Shown: positions 26,472-37,004, numbered from the stretch's first letter. The stretch is 64,000 nt of DNA from Sporosarcina pasteurii (GCF_041295575.1 NZ_CP160452.1:2418001-2482000), one strand, 5' to 3'. The notes: generated from the letters alone by a model not told the origin. A program made the numbers and translations.

Positions 26472-27857
26472 TTATCGAATTCCATGACTCACCATTGAGT
26501 TCGCCACTTTTAGAAATCCAGCAATATTAGCACCGACAATTAAATTACCTGGATATCCATATTCTTCAGCTGCTTGTAAACAATTGTCATAAATATCTTT
26601 CATAACCAGTTGCAGCTTTTCGTCAACTTCTTCAAACGTCCAACTAAGTCGCATACTGTTTTGAGACATTTCCATTGCAGAAACAGCTACTCCGCCGGCA
26701 TTTGCTGCTTTTGCAGGTGCAAATAAGATATCATTTTCCAGAAAAAGATCTATCGCTTCTTGCGTACAAGGCATATTAGCACCTTCTGCAATTGCTTTGA
26801 CACCGTTTCTAATTAACAGTGTTGCATCGTCTTCATCAAGCTCATTTTGTGTTGCACACGGGATAACGATATCACATGGAATCGTCCAAATTCCCTGACA
26901 CCCTTCAATAAATTTAGCAGATGAATGATATTTTCTATACACTTTAATTCGATCGTTTTCGATTTCTTTAATTCGCTTAATCGTCTCGACATTTATACCA
27001 TTTTCATCATAAATATACCCACTTGAATCACTACATGCAATTACTGTCGCACCAAGCTCAATTGCTTTCTCCATGGCATAGGTCGAGACATTCCCTGACC
27101 CGGATACGATTACTTTTTTTCCTTCAAAACTCATGCCATTCGTTTTTAACATTTCTTGCGTAAAGTATACAGTCCCATACCCTGTTGCTTCTCTTCGCCC
27201 GAGGCTTCCGCCGTAATTTGGGTCTTTTCCAGTGAAGACGCCAGGTTGGAACCCACCTCGGATGCGATTGTATTGCCCTGCCATATAACCAACTTCTCGT
27301 CTTCCAACACCTATATCACCAGCGGGTACGTCTAAGTCTGGACCTAAGTATTTCTGCATTTCCGTCATAAAGCTTTGAATAAACCGCATAATTTCTCGTT
27401 CTGATTTATCTTTCGGATCAAAATCCGAGCCACCTTTTCCAGCGCCTATTGGCTGACCTGTCAGTGAGTTTTTAAAGATTTGTTCAAATGCTAAAAACTT
27501 CATAATGCTCAGATTGACCGAAGGATGGAAGCGAATCCCGCCTTTATACGGACCCAGCTCACTATTAAATTGAACACGATACCCTCTATTCACATGCACT
27601 TTTCCTTGGTCATCTTCCCAGGCAACCCGAAAAGTAATAATGCGATCCGGCTCAGTAATTCGCTCAAGGATACCGTCTTCAATATAATGTGGATTTTTAA
27701 CAAAAACCGGACGAAGTGAATCGAAAATTTCTCTTGTTGCTTGGAGAAATTCCGTCTCTCCTGGATTTCTCTTTTTTATTAACTCATACACTTCATGCAC
27801 GTAATCATTTGCTAGTTTTTTAGGATCATTATATGTTTCATTAATATTCGTCAACAT
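26472..27857 (-). CDS. gdhA: NADP-type glutamate dehydrogenase
   Basis: A 461-residue hexameric-type glutamate dehydrogenase (E. coli GdhA class) that aminates 2-oxoglutarate. The substrate-binding region RVQFNSELGPYKGGIRFHPSVNLS, catalytic-lysine segment GAGKGGSDFDPKDKS, PAGDIGVGRREVGYM, and nucleotide site VSGSGNVSTYAMEKA are intact. GAAGGA lies eight bases before the ATG. It is distinct from the catabolic RocG/GudB type, so ammonia assimilation is the likely role. Monocistronic. Confidence 0.95.
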   Translation of the reverse strand: MLTNINETYNDPKKLANDYVHEVYELIKKRNPGETEFLQATREIFDSLRPVFVKNPHYIEDGILERITEPDRIITFRVAWEDDQGKVHVNRGYRVQFNSELGPYKGGIRFHPSVNLSIMKFLAFEQIFKNSLTGQPIGAGKGGSDFDPKDKSEREIMRFIQSFMTEMQKYLGPDLDVPAGDIGVGRREVGYMAGQYNRIRGGFQPGVFTGKDPNYGGSLGRREATGYGTVYFTQEMLKTNGMSFEGKKVIVSGSGNVSTYAMEKAIELGATVIACSDSSGYIYDENGINVETIKRIKEIENDRIKVYRKYHSSAKFIEGCQGIWTIPCDIVIPCATQNELDEDDATLLIRNGVKAIAEGANMPCTQEAIDLFLENDILFAPAKAANAGGVAVSAMEMSQNSMRLSWTFEEVDEKLQLVMKDIYDNCLQAAEEYGYPGNLIVGANIAGFLKVANSMVSHGIR

Positions 27858-28095
27858 ACCCTCATTCCTTCCATATTTATACTTTCTGTAATGTCGGAAT
27901 TTTATATATTACTCTATAATACAATTAATTAACTATTTATACAACATGAGCACCGACTAATTCATGGCATTTTAAGGTCTTTTTTCAAATAAAGTACTTT
28001 TCTTTTTCGTTAAAATGAGTTACTATTTAATTATTCAAACATTTCCGTTAAAAGGGATTTTATGAATATACCCAATCAGAAAGAAGGAGAAAACT

Positions 28096-28227
28096 ATGAA
28101 AATCATACGACCTTTAGTAAGTGCAAATCTTATGTTACTATTCGTTTTCGCTCTTCTCCCAGTTCTTTTTATTAAACCAGATATTGAAGTTATACAAAGT
28201 TTACTAGCATATATAAATAAAGAATAA
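28096..28227 (+). CDS. Small membrane peptide, 43 aa, paralogue of the ORF at 37005-37145
   Basis: Read from sequence: ATG 28096 with AAGGAG six bases upstream and TAA at 28225. The product has a basic N-terminus, one TM helix (about residues 9-26, ANLMLLFVFALLPVLFI) and an amphipathic tail PDIEVIQSLLAYINKE. Residues 10-43 align without gaps to residues 13-46 of the ORF at 37005 (17 of 34 identical, including ANL, LP, PD.E, QS and NK). A matching second copy with its own ribosome site argues that both are real genes. I do not recognise the family; a spore-related or membrane-protein modulator role is a guess. Confidence 0.65.
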   Translation: MKIIRPLVSANLMLLFVFALLPVLFIKPDIEVIQSLLAYINKE

Positions 28228-28329
28228 TGCTAAACGTGAATAAAAGCAAACGTTTTTAGTAGTTAATGAAAAATCATTCGTCTTTTAACCTATATTTCAG
28301 TGTCTTTTAAAGATTTCTCTAAAAAACAT

Positions 28330-28358
28330 TTGACTTTTTATTTTTTATTAAGTATGAT
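28330..28358 (+). promoter_or_regulatory. Sigma-A promoter of the serA T-box transcript
   Basis: TTGACT (28330-28335), a 17-base spacer and TATGAT (28353-28358). The expected transcription start is near 28365. Confidence 0.75.
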
Positions 28359-28364
28359 AGGTCA

Positions 28365-28636
28365 CATTAAAACTATTATTCTAATTATTTTGATGGAGAT
28401 ATATTTTACATTCCTAAATCTTCAGAGAGCTAGTGGGTGGTGAAAACTAGTGATTTTGTGTAAAAGAGCACTCCTGAATAGGTAGACTGAACTTAAGTAG
28501 GTCTATCCGGGTCATGCACGTTATGCATTGTTCTTTGAGGCCACTTATTTATAGTTGGCAAAAAAGGGTGGTACCGCGTGAGTATTTTCAGTCTTTCGCC
28601 CCTTACGATTTTTTGTAAGGGGTGGAGGACTTTTTT
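28365..28636 (+). promoter_or_regulatory. T-box riboswitch, serine type, controlling serA
   Basis: The leader has the T-box Stem I features (AGAGAGCTAG...GGTGAAAACTAG), then AAAAGAGCACTCCTGA, where the codon aligned with the specifier of other T-boxes is AGC (Ser). A UCC Ser codon overlaps close by. The conserved T-box AGGGTGGTACCGCG is at 28565-28578. It is followed by a terminator hairpin with a 17-bp stem containing G-U pairs (28590-28631) and six T. The UGGU bulge would pair with the tRNA discriminator base, giving a G-U pair for tRNA-Ser. Uncharged tRNA-Ser should favour the antiterminator and raise serA expression. Confidence 0.9.
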
Positions 28637-28876
28637 ATTTTCCATTGAAGGGAGTTTTTAACATGTTAGTAGATTGATAAAGTTTACATATTTGAGAAAC
28701 AACAAGTCAAGCAACAAAGTTGTCTGCATTGGCCATAAAGGTCATCGCTTTCCCTACGGATGTATCGCTAACAATTAATGGTATGAAAATTGGATTACGG
28801 ATTATCTTTTACAACAATCATTATTCGCCGAAACTGCTACGGCACAACATTTCTATATTCAGGAGGCTATCGACAA
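28637..28876 (+). other. Unexplained 240-base stretch between T-box terminator and serA
   Basis: It contains a good ribosome site GAAGGGAG followed by an ATG with only four sense codons before TGA (28663-28677). After that come short stop-interrupted frames until AGGAGG at 28861, the serA ribosome site. It may be the remains of an upstream gene deleted from the T-box operon, or a functional leader. I see no recognisable domain. Confidence 0.4.
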
Positions 28877-30463
28877 ATGACTTTTAGAGTATTAATTACA
28901 GACCCATTAAGTGAAGAAGGGATTTTCCCACTAAGACAATCGGAGAACCTTGAAATTACAATAGAAACAGAACTATCTCCAAATGACCTAATTGCAATGA
29001 TACAGGATTACGATGCACTTCTAATTCGTAGTCAAACGACTGTGACCCGTGAAGTAATTGAAAATGCACCTAACTTGAAAATTATTGGCCGCGCTGGGGT
29101 TGGTGTTGATAATATCGATTTGGAAGCTGCAACAGAGCATGGAATTATCGTTGTAAACGCTCCGGATGGCAATACAAACTCTGCAGCAGAACATACAATG
29201 GCTATGTTATCAGCACTTGCACGAAAGATTCCGCAAGCGTTTCTATCCCTAAAAAATCAAATTTGGGATAGAAAGTCATTTCTCGGAGTTGAGATTAAAA
29301 ACAAAACACTTGGGATTGTAGGACTTGGCCGAATTGGCACTGAAGTTGCAGCAAGAGCTAAAGGTCAAAGAATGCATGTTCTTGCATACGACCCATTTCT
29401 AACAGAAGAAAAAGCGCATAAACTTGGGATTACGAAAGGGACACTTGAAGAAGTCCTAAACCAAGCTGATTTTATTTCTATTCATACACCTTTATTGAAA
29501 GAAACAAGAAACTTAATCGATGAAGAAGCTTTTGAAATGATGAAAGACGGCGTACAACTGATTAATTGTGCACGCGGTGGAATTGTAAATGAAGATGCAT
29601 TATACGATGCTATTGTAAGAGGAAAAGTTGCTGGTGCTGCGCTCGATGTATTTGAAGTAGAGCCTTTTGTTGATCATAAATTACTGACACTTCCTCAAGT
29701 AATTGCGACACCGCATTTAGCTGCTAGTACAATCGAAGCTCAAGAAAGTGTTGCGATTGACGTAAGCGCAGATGTTGTTAGCTTTTTAAATGGAGGACTT
29801 GTGCAAAATCCAGTAAACCTCCCTTCCGTGTCCAAAGAAGTGATGGGCAAAGTTGGACCTTTCTTTGATTTAGCGGAGAAATTAGGGGCTTTTGTTTCCC
29901 AATTAATTGATGGGATTGTTGAGCAAATTACAATTCACTATTACGGAGATTTAGCAGGCTTCGATGTCCGTCCTTTAACACGTAATACATTAAAAGGATT
30001 GTTAAAAGGAAATCTAGGCGACCATGTCAATGACGTCAATGCCAAATATTTAGCAGACCAAATTGGGATTGTCGTAAATGAATATAAAACCTCTACGACA
30101 AAAGGTTTTACCAATTTATTAACAGTAGAAGCGAGAACGAAAAACGGGACGCGAAGTGTTTCAGGAACATTATTGAATGGTTTAGGTGGACGCATCGTTA
30201 AGGTAGATAAATATTACGTTGACGTTGTTCCAGAAGGGAATTTAATTTTCATTAAACATAAAGACCAGCCCGGGGCGATTGGTCGTGTTGGAACTTTACT
30301 AGCGAAATCGAATATTAATATTGCAACGATGCAAGTTGGACGAGATAATATTGGTGGAGATGCCATTATGATGCTGACTATTGATAAATATGTCGACGGT
30401 TATAATGTTAACCAACTAAAAGAATTAGAAGATATTTCTGACGTGACTGCAATTCAATTGTAA
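28877..30463 (+). CDS. serA: D-3-phosphoglycerate dehydrogenase
   Basis: The committed step of serine synthesis (3-phosphoglycerate to 3-phosphohydroxypyruvate). The 528-residue long form has a substrate/NAD domain with [42 protein letters not shown] and [13 protein letters not shown]. An intervening domain and a C-terminal ACT domain follow (about residues 455-528, [18 protein letters not shown]). ATG 28877 has AGGAGG upstream and starts [11 protein letters not shown]; a longer frame back to 28790 is not likely to be used. It is controlled by the serine T-box upstream. A probable phosphoserine phosphatase lies convergently at 30717. Confidence 0.95.
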   Translation: MTFRVLITDPLSEEGIFPLRQSENLEITIETELSPNDLIAMIQDYDALLIRSQTTVTREVIENAPNLKIIGRAGVGVDNIDLEAATEHGIIVVNAPDGNTNSAAEHTMAMLSALARKIPQAFLSLKNQIWDRKSFLGVEIKNKTLGIVGLGRIGTEVAARAKGQRMHVLAYDPFLTEEKAHKLGITKGTLEEVLNQADFISIHTPLLKETRNLIDEEAFEMMKDGVQLINCARGGIVNEDALYDAIVRGKVAGAALDVFEVEPFVDHKLLTLPQVIATPHLAASTIEAQESVAIDVSADVVSFLNGGLVQNPVNLPSVSKEVMGKVGPFFDLAEKLGAFVSQLIDGIVEQITIHYYGDLAGFDVRPLTRNTLKGLLKGNLGDHVNDVNAKYLADQIGIVVNEYKTSTTKGFTNLLTVEARTKNGTRSVSGTLLNGLGGRIVKVDKYYVDVVPEGNLIFIKHKDQPGAIGRVGTLLAKSNINIATMQVGRDNIGGDAIMMLTIDKYVDGYNVNQLKELEDISDVTAIQL

Positions 30464-30480
30464 GATTAATAGCTGATGCT

Positions 30481-30525
30481 AATCCCTCAGCATGTGGTGG
30501 ACATACACATGCGAGGGATTTTTTA
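30481..30525 (+). terminator. Terminator of serA
   Basis: A two-part stem (AATCCCTC with GAGGGATT, and GCATGTG with CACATGC) followed by TTTTTT. Confidence 0.85.
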
Positions 30526-30547
30526 TTTGAGAGAGAACTCCTGAGAT

Positions 30548-30654
30548 GTGTTACGTATTTTCAAGGGAGTGCTGGTTTTTTTCCGGAGAACGTTGTGTTC
30601 TTTCGGCAAAACATTGAGTACTTTCCAAAATGCGTTGCATACTTTTAAGCGCCC
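30548..30654 (+). repeat. Degenerate tandem repeat, five units of about 21 bases
   Basis: Units begin at 30548, 30569, 30592, 30613 and 30634 and share a pattern like GTTGNGTACTTTC..NAAAACG; the second unit is 23 bases. It lies in the intergenic space between convergent serA and the HAD gene. Function is unknown. Confidence 0.55.
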
Positions 30655-30690
30655 AAAAAGCAGATAGAAGCGAATTCTACCTGCTTTTAT
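30654..30690. terminator. Terminator of the HAD phosphatase gene (probably bidirectional)
   Basis: Stem AAAAGCAG with CTGCTTTT plus inner pairing, with A/T runs both sides, 27 bases past the stop at 30717. Confidence 0.7.
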
Positions 30691-30716
30691 TGAAGCTTAT
30701 TAACGGAAAGCCTTCT

Positions 30717-31511
30717 CTACTGAACAATTGGTTGATTTAGAATTGTATATAGCTCATCCAAGTGCTTAATTTCATAGGTCGGCGTCACTTCTTCAATTGC
30801 CGCATCATTTTCCCGGTTTATCCAGACAGATGGAATACCGGTTTGGTTTGCACCTAAAATATCTGTCATTCGATTATCTCCGACCATTAACGCTTCCTCT
30901 GGCTTTAACTGACAAAGATCGAGTGCATGCTCGAAAATTGAGCGATCCGGTTTCCCAACGCCGAACCCCCCCGAAATAATAATATGGTCGAAATAAGGAA
31001 CGAGTTCAGGCGTAATATCTAATTTTGTCTGTTGCAAACTTGGTGATCCGTTTGTAATGAGTACCAACTGATAATCTTCTTTTAATTTATCCAACACACT
31101 GAAAGTTTCTTCGTAGATAAATGGGCTATCTTTTCGATTTTCTACAAACAGTTCTGCGAGTTCTTTTCCAAACGTGGCATCATCAATGCCCATACGCTTC
31201 AATCCACCTGTCCAAGCATTTTGGCGATACGTCGGAACGATTTCTTTCATCTTTTGAAAAGAATCTCCTTCATCGTCAAATGTGCCCCACAATCCTTCAA
31301 ATGGATTAATGCCAATCATTTTTGTAAAGTCATAGGTTTCATACGTCGCATATAATTGACGAGCTTCTTCACGCACAGCTTCTTCTAACTTCCCTACATC
31401 TAGCGAGTGGCGTTCAGATGCCGTTTGACATGTTTTTTCAAATGCAGTTTTTACACTTTTTTTGTCCCATAATAACGTATCGTCTAAATCGAAAAATATA
31501 GCTTTAACCAT
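30717..31511 (-). CDS. HAD-superfamily phosphatase, probable phosphoserine phosphatase (YsaA-like)
   Basis: A 264-residue HAD subfamily IA hydrolase. Motif I is FFDLDDTLLW (nucleophile Asp 8, acid Asp 10), motif II LVLITNGSPSLQ, motif III Lys in GVGKPDRSIF, and motif IV MVGDNRMTDILGA. An alpha-helical cap occupies about residues 20-110. Similarity in length and N-terminus to B. subtilis YsaA, reported as a phosphoserine phosphatase, and its position beside serA suggest it dephosphorylates phosphoserine. HAD substrates cannot be fixed from sequence, so this is inference. Confidence 0.75.
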   Translation of the reverse strand: MVKAIFFDLDDTLLWDKKSVKTAFEKTCQTASERHSLDVGKLEEAVREEARQLYATYETYDFTKMIGINPFEGLWGTFDDEGDSFQKMKEIVPTYRQNAWTGGLKRMGIDDATFGKELAELFVENRKDSPFIYEETFSVLDKLKEDYQLVLITNGSPSLQQTKLDITPELVPYFDHIIISGGFGVGKPDRSIFEHALDLCQLKPEEALMVGDNRMTDILGANQTGIPSVWINRENDAAIEEVTPTYEIKHLDELYTILNQPIVQ

Positions 31512-31667
31512 TATTTACAACTCCCTTTTCATTCAAAAAAATCAGTAATATCAAGTATAGCATGTGATGTTGGATAAAATCGTTTTATTGACGCTATTTC
31601 ACTAGAATTTTACATTTTTTCTTCCAATTCCTTATCCAGCGTCTACATATTCATAATATTTTTTTAC

Positions 31668-31703
31668 CAATAAAATAAGCAGCCCATAATAGAGCTGCTT
31701 ATT
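31668..31703 (-). terminator. Terminator of the first ilvD-type gene
   Basis: A perfect 10-bp stem (31674-31683 with 31694-31703) with a T-rich minus-strand tail, right after the stop at 31706. Confidence 0.75.
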
Positions 31704-31705
31704 AC

Positions 31706-33421
31706 CTATTGATAGGTAGGCTGTTTTTCTCTAGAAGATTTCTTATAAAAATCCGTCACCGCGCCGACCGATGCACAAGATACGGTATGTGCATACTTTC
31801 CAAGTATACCTTTTGTCTGCAGTGGTGGGGCTACCCAATCTTTTTTCCGTACTTCAAATTCTTCTTCGGATACAGCCACTTTAATTTCCTGTGTAATCGA
31901 GTTAATTGTAATTTCATCTTCATCTCGAATAAAGGCAATCGGACCGCCATCTTGCGCTTCTGGAGCAATATGACCGACAACTAATCCATGTGTTCCTCCT
32001 GAAAATCTACCATCCGTTAGTAAAGCAACTTTCTCGCCTAATCCTTTTCCAACAAGAATTCCAGAAATCGATAACATTTCCGGCATTCCCGGTCCGCCTT
32101 TTGGTCCAACGTGGCGAATTACGAGTACATCTCCTGCTTGAATTTCATCATTCATGACAGCTTCCGTCGCTGCTTCTTCTGTATTAAAGACACGTGCTGG
32201 TCCAGTATGTTCTGTGACGGACACGCCAGACATTTTTGCGACCGCACCATTTGGAGATAGATTTCCTTTCAATATGACTAAAGGACCTTCTTTACTAAAT
32301 GCTTGATCAATTGGCCTAATAATTTTTTGTCCAACTGCTAAATCAGGAGCTTCTTGTAAGTTTTCAGCAACTGTTTTACCTGTTACCGTTAAGCAATCGC
32401 CATGTAAGTAACCTGCTTCAAGTAACATTTTCATCACTGCTTGAACACCACCAATGCGATGCAAGTCTTCCATGACGTATTTTCCGCTCGGTCTTAAATC
32501 CGCGAGATGCGGCGTTTTCTTTTGAATACGGTCGAAATCATCCATCGTTAAATCTACGTCGATTGCATGAGCCATTGCTAATAAGTGTAACACTGCATTC
32601 GTCGAACCGCCTAATGTCATGACAACCGTAATCGCATTTTCAAACGCTTCTTTTGTCATAATATCTTTCGGATAAATCCCCTGTTCCATCAAGTTATACA
32701 GTGCATGCCCTGCCTCTTCAACATCAGCAAGTTTTTCCGCTGATTCAGCTGGGTTTGAAGAGCTTCCTGGCAAACTCATCCCCATCGCTTCAATCGCTGA
32801 GGACATCGTATTTGCAGTGTACATTCCACCGCATGAACCTGCTCCAGGACAAGCGTTACATTCAATACGATTAAGCTCTTCTTCATCGATTTGACCGCTA
32901 TTTAATTGACCAACACCTTCAAAAACAGATACAAGATCAATACTCTCTCCGCGTAATTTCCCTGCAGCAATCGTTCCACCATAAACGAAGATAGATGGGA
33001 CTTCAGCATTGGCAATCGCAATCATACAACCCGGCATATTTTTATCACAGCCGCCAATTGCGACTAAGCCATCTAAATTTTCTCCGCCCACGACGGTTTC
33101 AATCGAGTCTGCAATGACATCGCGACTTGGCAATGAATAACGCATTCCGCTCGTTCCCATTGAAATACCGTCTGCAATCGTGATCGTATTAAAAATCATC
33201 GGCACTGCACCTGCAGCTTCTGCACCTTTTTTCGCTGCAATTGCTAGTTTATCAATATGTACGTTACACGGTGTTACTTCACTCCATGTACTTGCAATTC
33301 CTACCATTGGCTTTTCAAATCCTTCATCTGTCAATCCAACGGCTCTTAACATTGCACGGTTCGGGGCTCTTTTCGTACCCTCGCTAAATACTTTACTATT
33401 AATTCTCAAATCTTTTTTCAA
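31706..33421 (-). CDS. Dihydroxy-acid dehydratase, [2Fe-2S]-type branch (IlvD/Edd family)
   Basis: A 571-residue iron-sulfur dehydratase that converts dihydroxy-acids to 2-keto acids in Ile/Val synthesis, or a related sugar acid. Cysteines occur in [15 protein letters not shown] and [15 protein letters not shown], the pattern of the cyanobacterial/plant-like IlvD branch. This differs from the E. coli-type IlvD encoded at 33625-35295. TTG 33421 is preferred (AGAGGTGG seven bases upstream, normal N-terminus); the frame extends to 33499. It probably carries dihydroxy-acid dehydratase activity, but two enzymes side by side leave room for different substrates. Confidence 0.85.
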   Translation of the reverse strand: MKKDLRINSKVFSEGTKRAPNRAMLRAVGLTDEGFEKPMVGIASTWSEVTPCNVHIDKLAIAAKKGAEAAGAVPMIFNTITIADGISMGTSGMRYSLPSRDVIADSIETVVGGENLDGLVAIGGCDKNMPGCMIAIANAEVPSIFVYGGTIAAGKLRGESIDLVSVFEGVGQLNSGQIDEEELNRIECNACPGAGSCGGMYTANTMSSAIEAMGMSLPGSSSNPAESAEKLADVEEAGHALYNLMEQGIYPKDIMTKEAFENAITVVMTLGGSTNAVLHLLAMAHAIDVDLTMDDFDRIQKKTPHLADLRPSGKYVMEDLHRIGGVQAVMKMLLEAGYLHGDCLTVTGKTVAENLQEAPDLAVGQKIIRPIDQAFSKEGPLVILKGNLSPNGAVAKMSGVSVTEHTGPARVFNTEEAATEAVMNDEIQAGDVLVIRHVGPKGGPGMPEMLSISGILVGKGLGEKVALLTDGRFSGGTHGLVVGHIAPEAQDGGPIAFIRDEDEITINSITQEIKVAVSEEEFEVRKKDWVAPPLQTKGILGKYAHTVSCASVGAVTDFYKKSSREKQPTYQ

Positions 33422-33512
33422 AGTTTTCCCACCTCTCCCTTCCATTGTACTCATAACTTTCTTATAATTCAATGTCTTCATCCGAATGATAATTCGCAAG
33501 ATTTTTCACATA

Positions 33513-33550
33513 AGAAAAGGCGAAGGGAAATTTACACTTCCCTTCACCTT
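33513..33550 (-). terminator. Probable terminator between the two ilvD-type genes
   Basis: A 12-bp stem (33517-33528 with 33539-33550) favoured on the minus strand by a G-U pair, with a short TTTT tail. Confidence 0.6.
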
Positions 33551-33624
33551 ATATAATAATTTATAAAAATAACATCGTGTGTGTGTTTTCTACTTTAGCA
33601 GGTTCGCCTACTAAACTCTCAATA

Positions 33625-35295
33625 CTAGATACTCATAATACCGCCTTTTGAGGCATTCGTAACCAGTTTAGAATACCTTGCTAACCATCCTTTTTTAATT
33701 TTCGGCTCGAATGGTTTTAAGTTTTCTTGTCGCTTCGCTAATTCTTCATCCGAAATCTTAACGTTCATTGTCCGGCTTGGTAAATCAATCTCGATTATAT
33801 CCCCATCTTCAACTAAAGCGATTGGACCGCCTTCAGCTGCTTCAGGTGAAATATGTCCAATTGAGATGCCGCGTGATGCACCACTAAAGCGTCCATCTGT
33901 AATCAGCGCTACTTCTGTTCCAAGTCCTCGTCCCATAATCGCAGATGTTGGCGCAAGCATTTCCGGCATGCCGGGTCCGCCTTTAGGTCCCTCGTAGCGA
34001 ATGACGACAACGTGACCTGCTTGTACTGTTCCGTTATCGATTGCTTCTTGTGCTTCATCTTGTGAATTGAAAACAATCGCTTCGCCTGTGAATGTTTGGA
34101 TAGATGAGTCCACTGCCCCTACTTTGATGACAGATCCTTCTGGAGCAAGGTTACCGTAAAGTACCGATAATCCGCCGACCGGACTATATGGATTGTCTTT
34201 CGTACGAATCACTTCGGTGTTCGTAATCTCGTGTTCTCCAACAAGTTCACCCATCGTTTTACCAGTCACTGTCATTCTTTCTGGATGAATTGCCCCTGGA
34301 ATTTTCGTGAGCTCATTAATTATTGCTTCGACACCACCAGCTTTATTAATATCATCCATTGAAATATCAGATGCCGGCATGATTTTCGCTAAATATGGAA
34401 CTTTAGCGGCGATTTTATTAATATCTGCTAAATCATAGTCAATGCCTGCTTCATTTGCTATGGCTAATGTGTGAAGAACTGTATTTGTAGAGCCACCCAT
34501 TGCCATATCGAGTGCAAATGCATCATCGATTGCTTCTTTCGTAATGATATCTCGTGGTTTCACGTCTTCTTTAATCATACGAACTAAATGTTTTGCTGCT
34601 TCGCGGACTAATTCTTTACGCTTTTCACTTGTTGCCACAATTGTACCGTTGCCTGGAAGTGTCACGCCTAGCATTTCCATTAAACAGTTCATAGAATTCG
34701 CTGTAAACATCCCCGAACAAGATCCGCATGTTGGACAAGCATTCATTTCAATATCTAGTAATTCCTCGGCAGACATTTTCCCAGATTTATGGGCGCCTAC
34801 CCCTTCAAATACTGATGTTAAGGAGATTTGTTGCCCCGTTGAGCTAATTCCTGCTTCCATCGGTCCACCTGATACAAAAACAGAGGGAACATTCGTACGA
34901 GCAGCAGCCATCAGCATGCCTGGCGTAATTTTGTCACAGTTTGGAATGTAAAATACACCATCAAACCAGTGCGCATTAATAACCGTTTCCGCTGAGTCTG
35001 CAATGAGTTCACGACTTGGCAATGAATAACGCATACCAATATGCCCCATTGCAATCCCATCATCCACACCGATTGTATTAAACTCGAAAGGTATCCCACC
35101 TGCTTCAACAATTGCTTCTTTTACAATATCAGCAAACTCTCGTAAATGAACATGGCCTGGAATAATATCTATGTATGAGTTACAAACACCAATAAACGGC
35201 TTTTCTAAATCTTTCGGCTTCACTTTTCCTGTTGCGTATAAAAGACTTCGGTGAGGAGCACGGTCAACACCGATTTTAATCATATTACTTCTCAT
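33625..35295 (-). CDS. ilvD: Dihydroxy-acid dehydratase, Bacillus/E. coli type
   Basis: The standard Ile/Val-pathway dehydratase, 556 residues. It shows [66 protein letters not shown] and the C-terminal [23 protein letters not shown]. It tracks the B. subtilis IlvD sequence closely. ATG 35295 has AAAGGTG nine bases upstream. No T-box or CodY site is evident upstream. It is separated from its distant homologue by a probable terminator. Confidence 0.93.
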   Translation of the reverse strand: MRSNMIKIGVDRAPHRSLLYATGKVKPKDLEKPFIGVCNSYIDIIPGHVHLREFADIVKEAIVEAGGIPFEFNTIGVDDGIAMGHIGMRYSLPSRELIADSAETVINAHWFDGVFYIPNCDKITPGMLMAAARTNVPSVFVSGGPMEAGISSTGQQISLTSVFEGVGAHKSGKMSAEELLDIEMNACPTCGSCSGMFTANSMNCLMEMLGVTLPGNGTIVATSEKRKELVREAAKHLVRMIKEDVKPRDIITKEAIDDAFALDMAMGGSTNTVLHTLAIANEAGIDYDLADINKIAAKVPYLAKIMPASDISMDDINKAGGVEAIINELTKIPGAIHPERMTVTGKTMGELVGEHEITNTEVIRTKDNPYSPVGGLSVLYGNLAPEGSVIKVGAVDSSIQTFTGEAIVFNSQDEAQEAIDNGTVQAGHVVVIRYEGPKGGPGMPEMLAPTSAIMGRGLGTEVALITDGRFSGASRGISIGHISPEAAEGGPIALVEDGDIIEIDLPSRTMNVKISDEELAKRQENLKPFEPKIKKGWLARYSKLVTNASKGGIMSI

Positions 35296-35447
35296 TTGAA
35301 CACACACCTTTAACATTAAGTAGTTAAACATATATTAAATTGCGCGTTGCCCGCTGTCAACCTAGTTGTAGAATAAGTGGAAACTATCCCTCAATTCCCA
35401 AATATTTCTCCTTATATCATTGCACTTTATACGCCATTTCCAAGCAC

Positions 35448-35487
35448 TAAAAAATCTCTCACTTACAAAGTGTAGTAAGAGATTTTT
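35448..35487 (-). terminator. Terminator of the LysM-GH18 gene
   Basis: Stem AAAAATCTCT with AGAGATTTTT and inner pairing, minus-strand T-run, next to the stop at 35492. Confidence 0.75.
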
Positions 35488-35491
35488 ATGT

Positions 35492-36775
35492 TCATAATTT
35501 GATTATCGTAAAATTATCATTAAGTAACAGCCAATTTTGCGGGAACGAAAGGCCTAACTTCCAATACATGATGCCGCCAAGTCCCAGTTCATTCATTAAA
35601 TCAAATTTCGCTTGGATGCTTCTTGCATCTTCGAACCAGACTTCGTGTAAAACCCCAGCAGCGTCTGTATATTGGAAAAAAGGTGCTTGCGCTTGAAAAT
35701 CATATTGAATCTCCGCCCCGTTTTGCAAGGCGATTTGAATGGCTTGTTGTGGACTGATTGCACGAGCAGGCGGGCCTCCTTGGGGAGGAAACGGGAATGT
35801 CCAATCATACCCATATAAATTTTGACCTAAAAAAATCTTTTCGTTCGGTATGACACTTGCCGCATAGTTCATGACACTTCGGACAGGTTGTATTGGACTT
35901 ACCGCTTGGGGGTCACTAAACGTATATCCCCATTCGTAAGTCATAATCATAACATAATCCAATATTTCTCCTATTGCTGCATAATCATGTGCACCGTAAA
36001 TTCCAGTTGTGATATCGGAGGCTTTAGGAGCGACAGCAGCCGATATTCGTAAACCAGCCATTCGGAAACGGTCCCGGGCTTTACGTAGAAAATTAGTATA
36101 TAGCTCGCGATCTTCGGGATAAAGTAGCTCGAAATCAAAGTGAATATCCCCGTATCCTTCATCATTCGCAATTTGAATTAAATTTCCGAACAACTGATTT
36201 TGAGCTGCGTCATCGTTAAAAATTGCACGCGCTAAATCAGCACTAAACGCAAAATCTTCTAGATTACTGACAACTAGCGCATTCGTGACCCCTGCCTCAT
36301 CTGCGATTTGCAAAATATTCGCCGTAGAAGGAGGAGTTACTGAGCCATCGCGATTTACTTGATAACTAAACATGCCTAGAAAAGTTAAATCCCCTACACG
36401 ATTTCTCACTTCATCAATCATCGACTGAGCGACAGGCGTTCTAGGCTCTACGTATAAAAAACTGTTGATTGGACGCTTTTGTTTCTCAGGAATTCTTAAT
36501 TGCTGCCCAACTTGTAATATCGCATTTGTTGATATGCCGTTTATCCTAGCTAACTCTTGATAGCTGATGCCATATAAATTTCCTATTATATATAACGACT
36601 GCCCTGGTTGAACGACGTGATAACTTCCTTCGATTGGAATGACGAGCGCTTGCCCAGTTACGAGTTGGGAAGGATCCGGAATTTCATTTGCCGTCGCAAT
36701 CTCTTCGGGAGAGATGCCGTATGCTCTCGCAATCCGATATAAACTTTGTCCTCTTTGCACAACATGAATTTGCAA
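35492..36775 (-). CDS. sleL: Spore cortex-lytic LysM-GH18 protein, YaaH/SleL type
   Basis: A 427-residue protein, the same length as B. subtilis YaaH. Two LysM domains (residues 2-48 and 52-97; HVVQRGQSLYRIARAYGIS and HVVQPGQSLYIIGNLYGIS) are followed by a GH18 TIM barrel. The barrel has a DIHFDFELL catalytic-type motif and the C-terminal LGLGGIMYWKLGL. There is no signal peptide, as usual for proteins deposited in the spore from the mother cell. It acts on cortex peptidoglycan during germination. A coat-protein gene lies divergently at 37273. Confidence 0.9.
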   Translation of the reverse strand: MQIHVVQRGQSLYRIARAYGISPEEIATANEIPDPSQLVTGQALVIPIEGSYHVVQPGQSLYIIGNLYGISYQELARINGISTNAILQVGQQLRIPEKQKRPINSFLYVEPRTPVAQSMIDEVRNRVGDLTFLGMFSYQVNRDGSVTPPSTANILQIADEAGVTNALVVSNLEDFAFSADLARAIFNDDAAQNQLFGNLIQIANDEGYGDIHFDFELLYPEDRELYTNFLRKARDRFRMAGLRISAAVAPKASDITTGIYGAHDYAAIGEILDYVMIMTYEWGYTFSDPQAVSPIQPVRSVMNYAASVIPNEKIFLGQNLYGYDWTFPFPPQGGPPARAISPQQAIQIALQNGAEIQYDFQAQAPFFQYTDAAGVLHEVWFEDARSIQAKFDLMNELGLGGIMYWKLGLSFPQNWLLLNDNFTIIKL

Positions 36776-36925
36776 TTACATCATCTGCCTTTCCTATTAA
36801 AAAAGCATTCTTTTCTATGTTTATTAATTTAGCAAGTTTAATATGCATCATCGCCCAGGAAATCGATTGTAAATGTTTTTCAAGTTTATCTCAGATACTT
36901 TTTCACATAAATAATTAAATTTTGT

Positions 36926-36955
36926 ATAACTTTTCTTGGGCGTTCGCATAGACTA
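36926..36955 (+). promoter_or_regulatory. Possible sigma-E/sigma-K-type promoter before the 46-aa ORF
   Basis: CATAGACTA (36947-36955) fits the sigma-K -10 pattern CATANNNTA. ATA (36926-36928) lies 18 bases upstream, as in mother-cell promoters. Weak evidence, supported only by the sporulation neighbourhood. Confidence 0.3.
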
Positions 36956-37004
36956 AAACTGAGTGTACATTTTCTAAACTAAATCAATGAAAGAAGGGGA
37001 ACAT

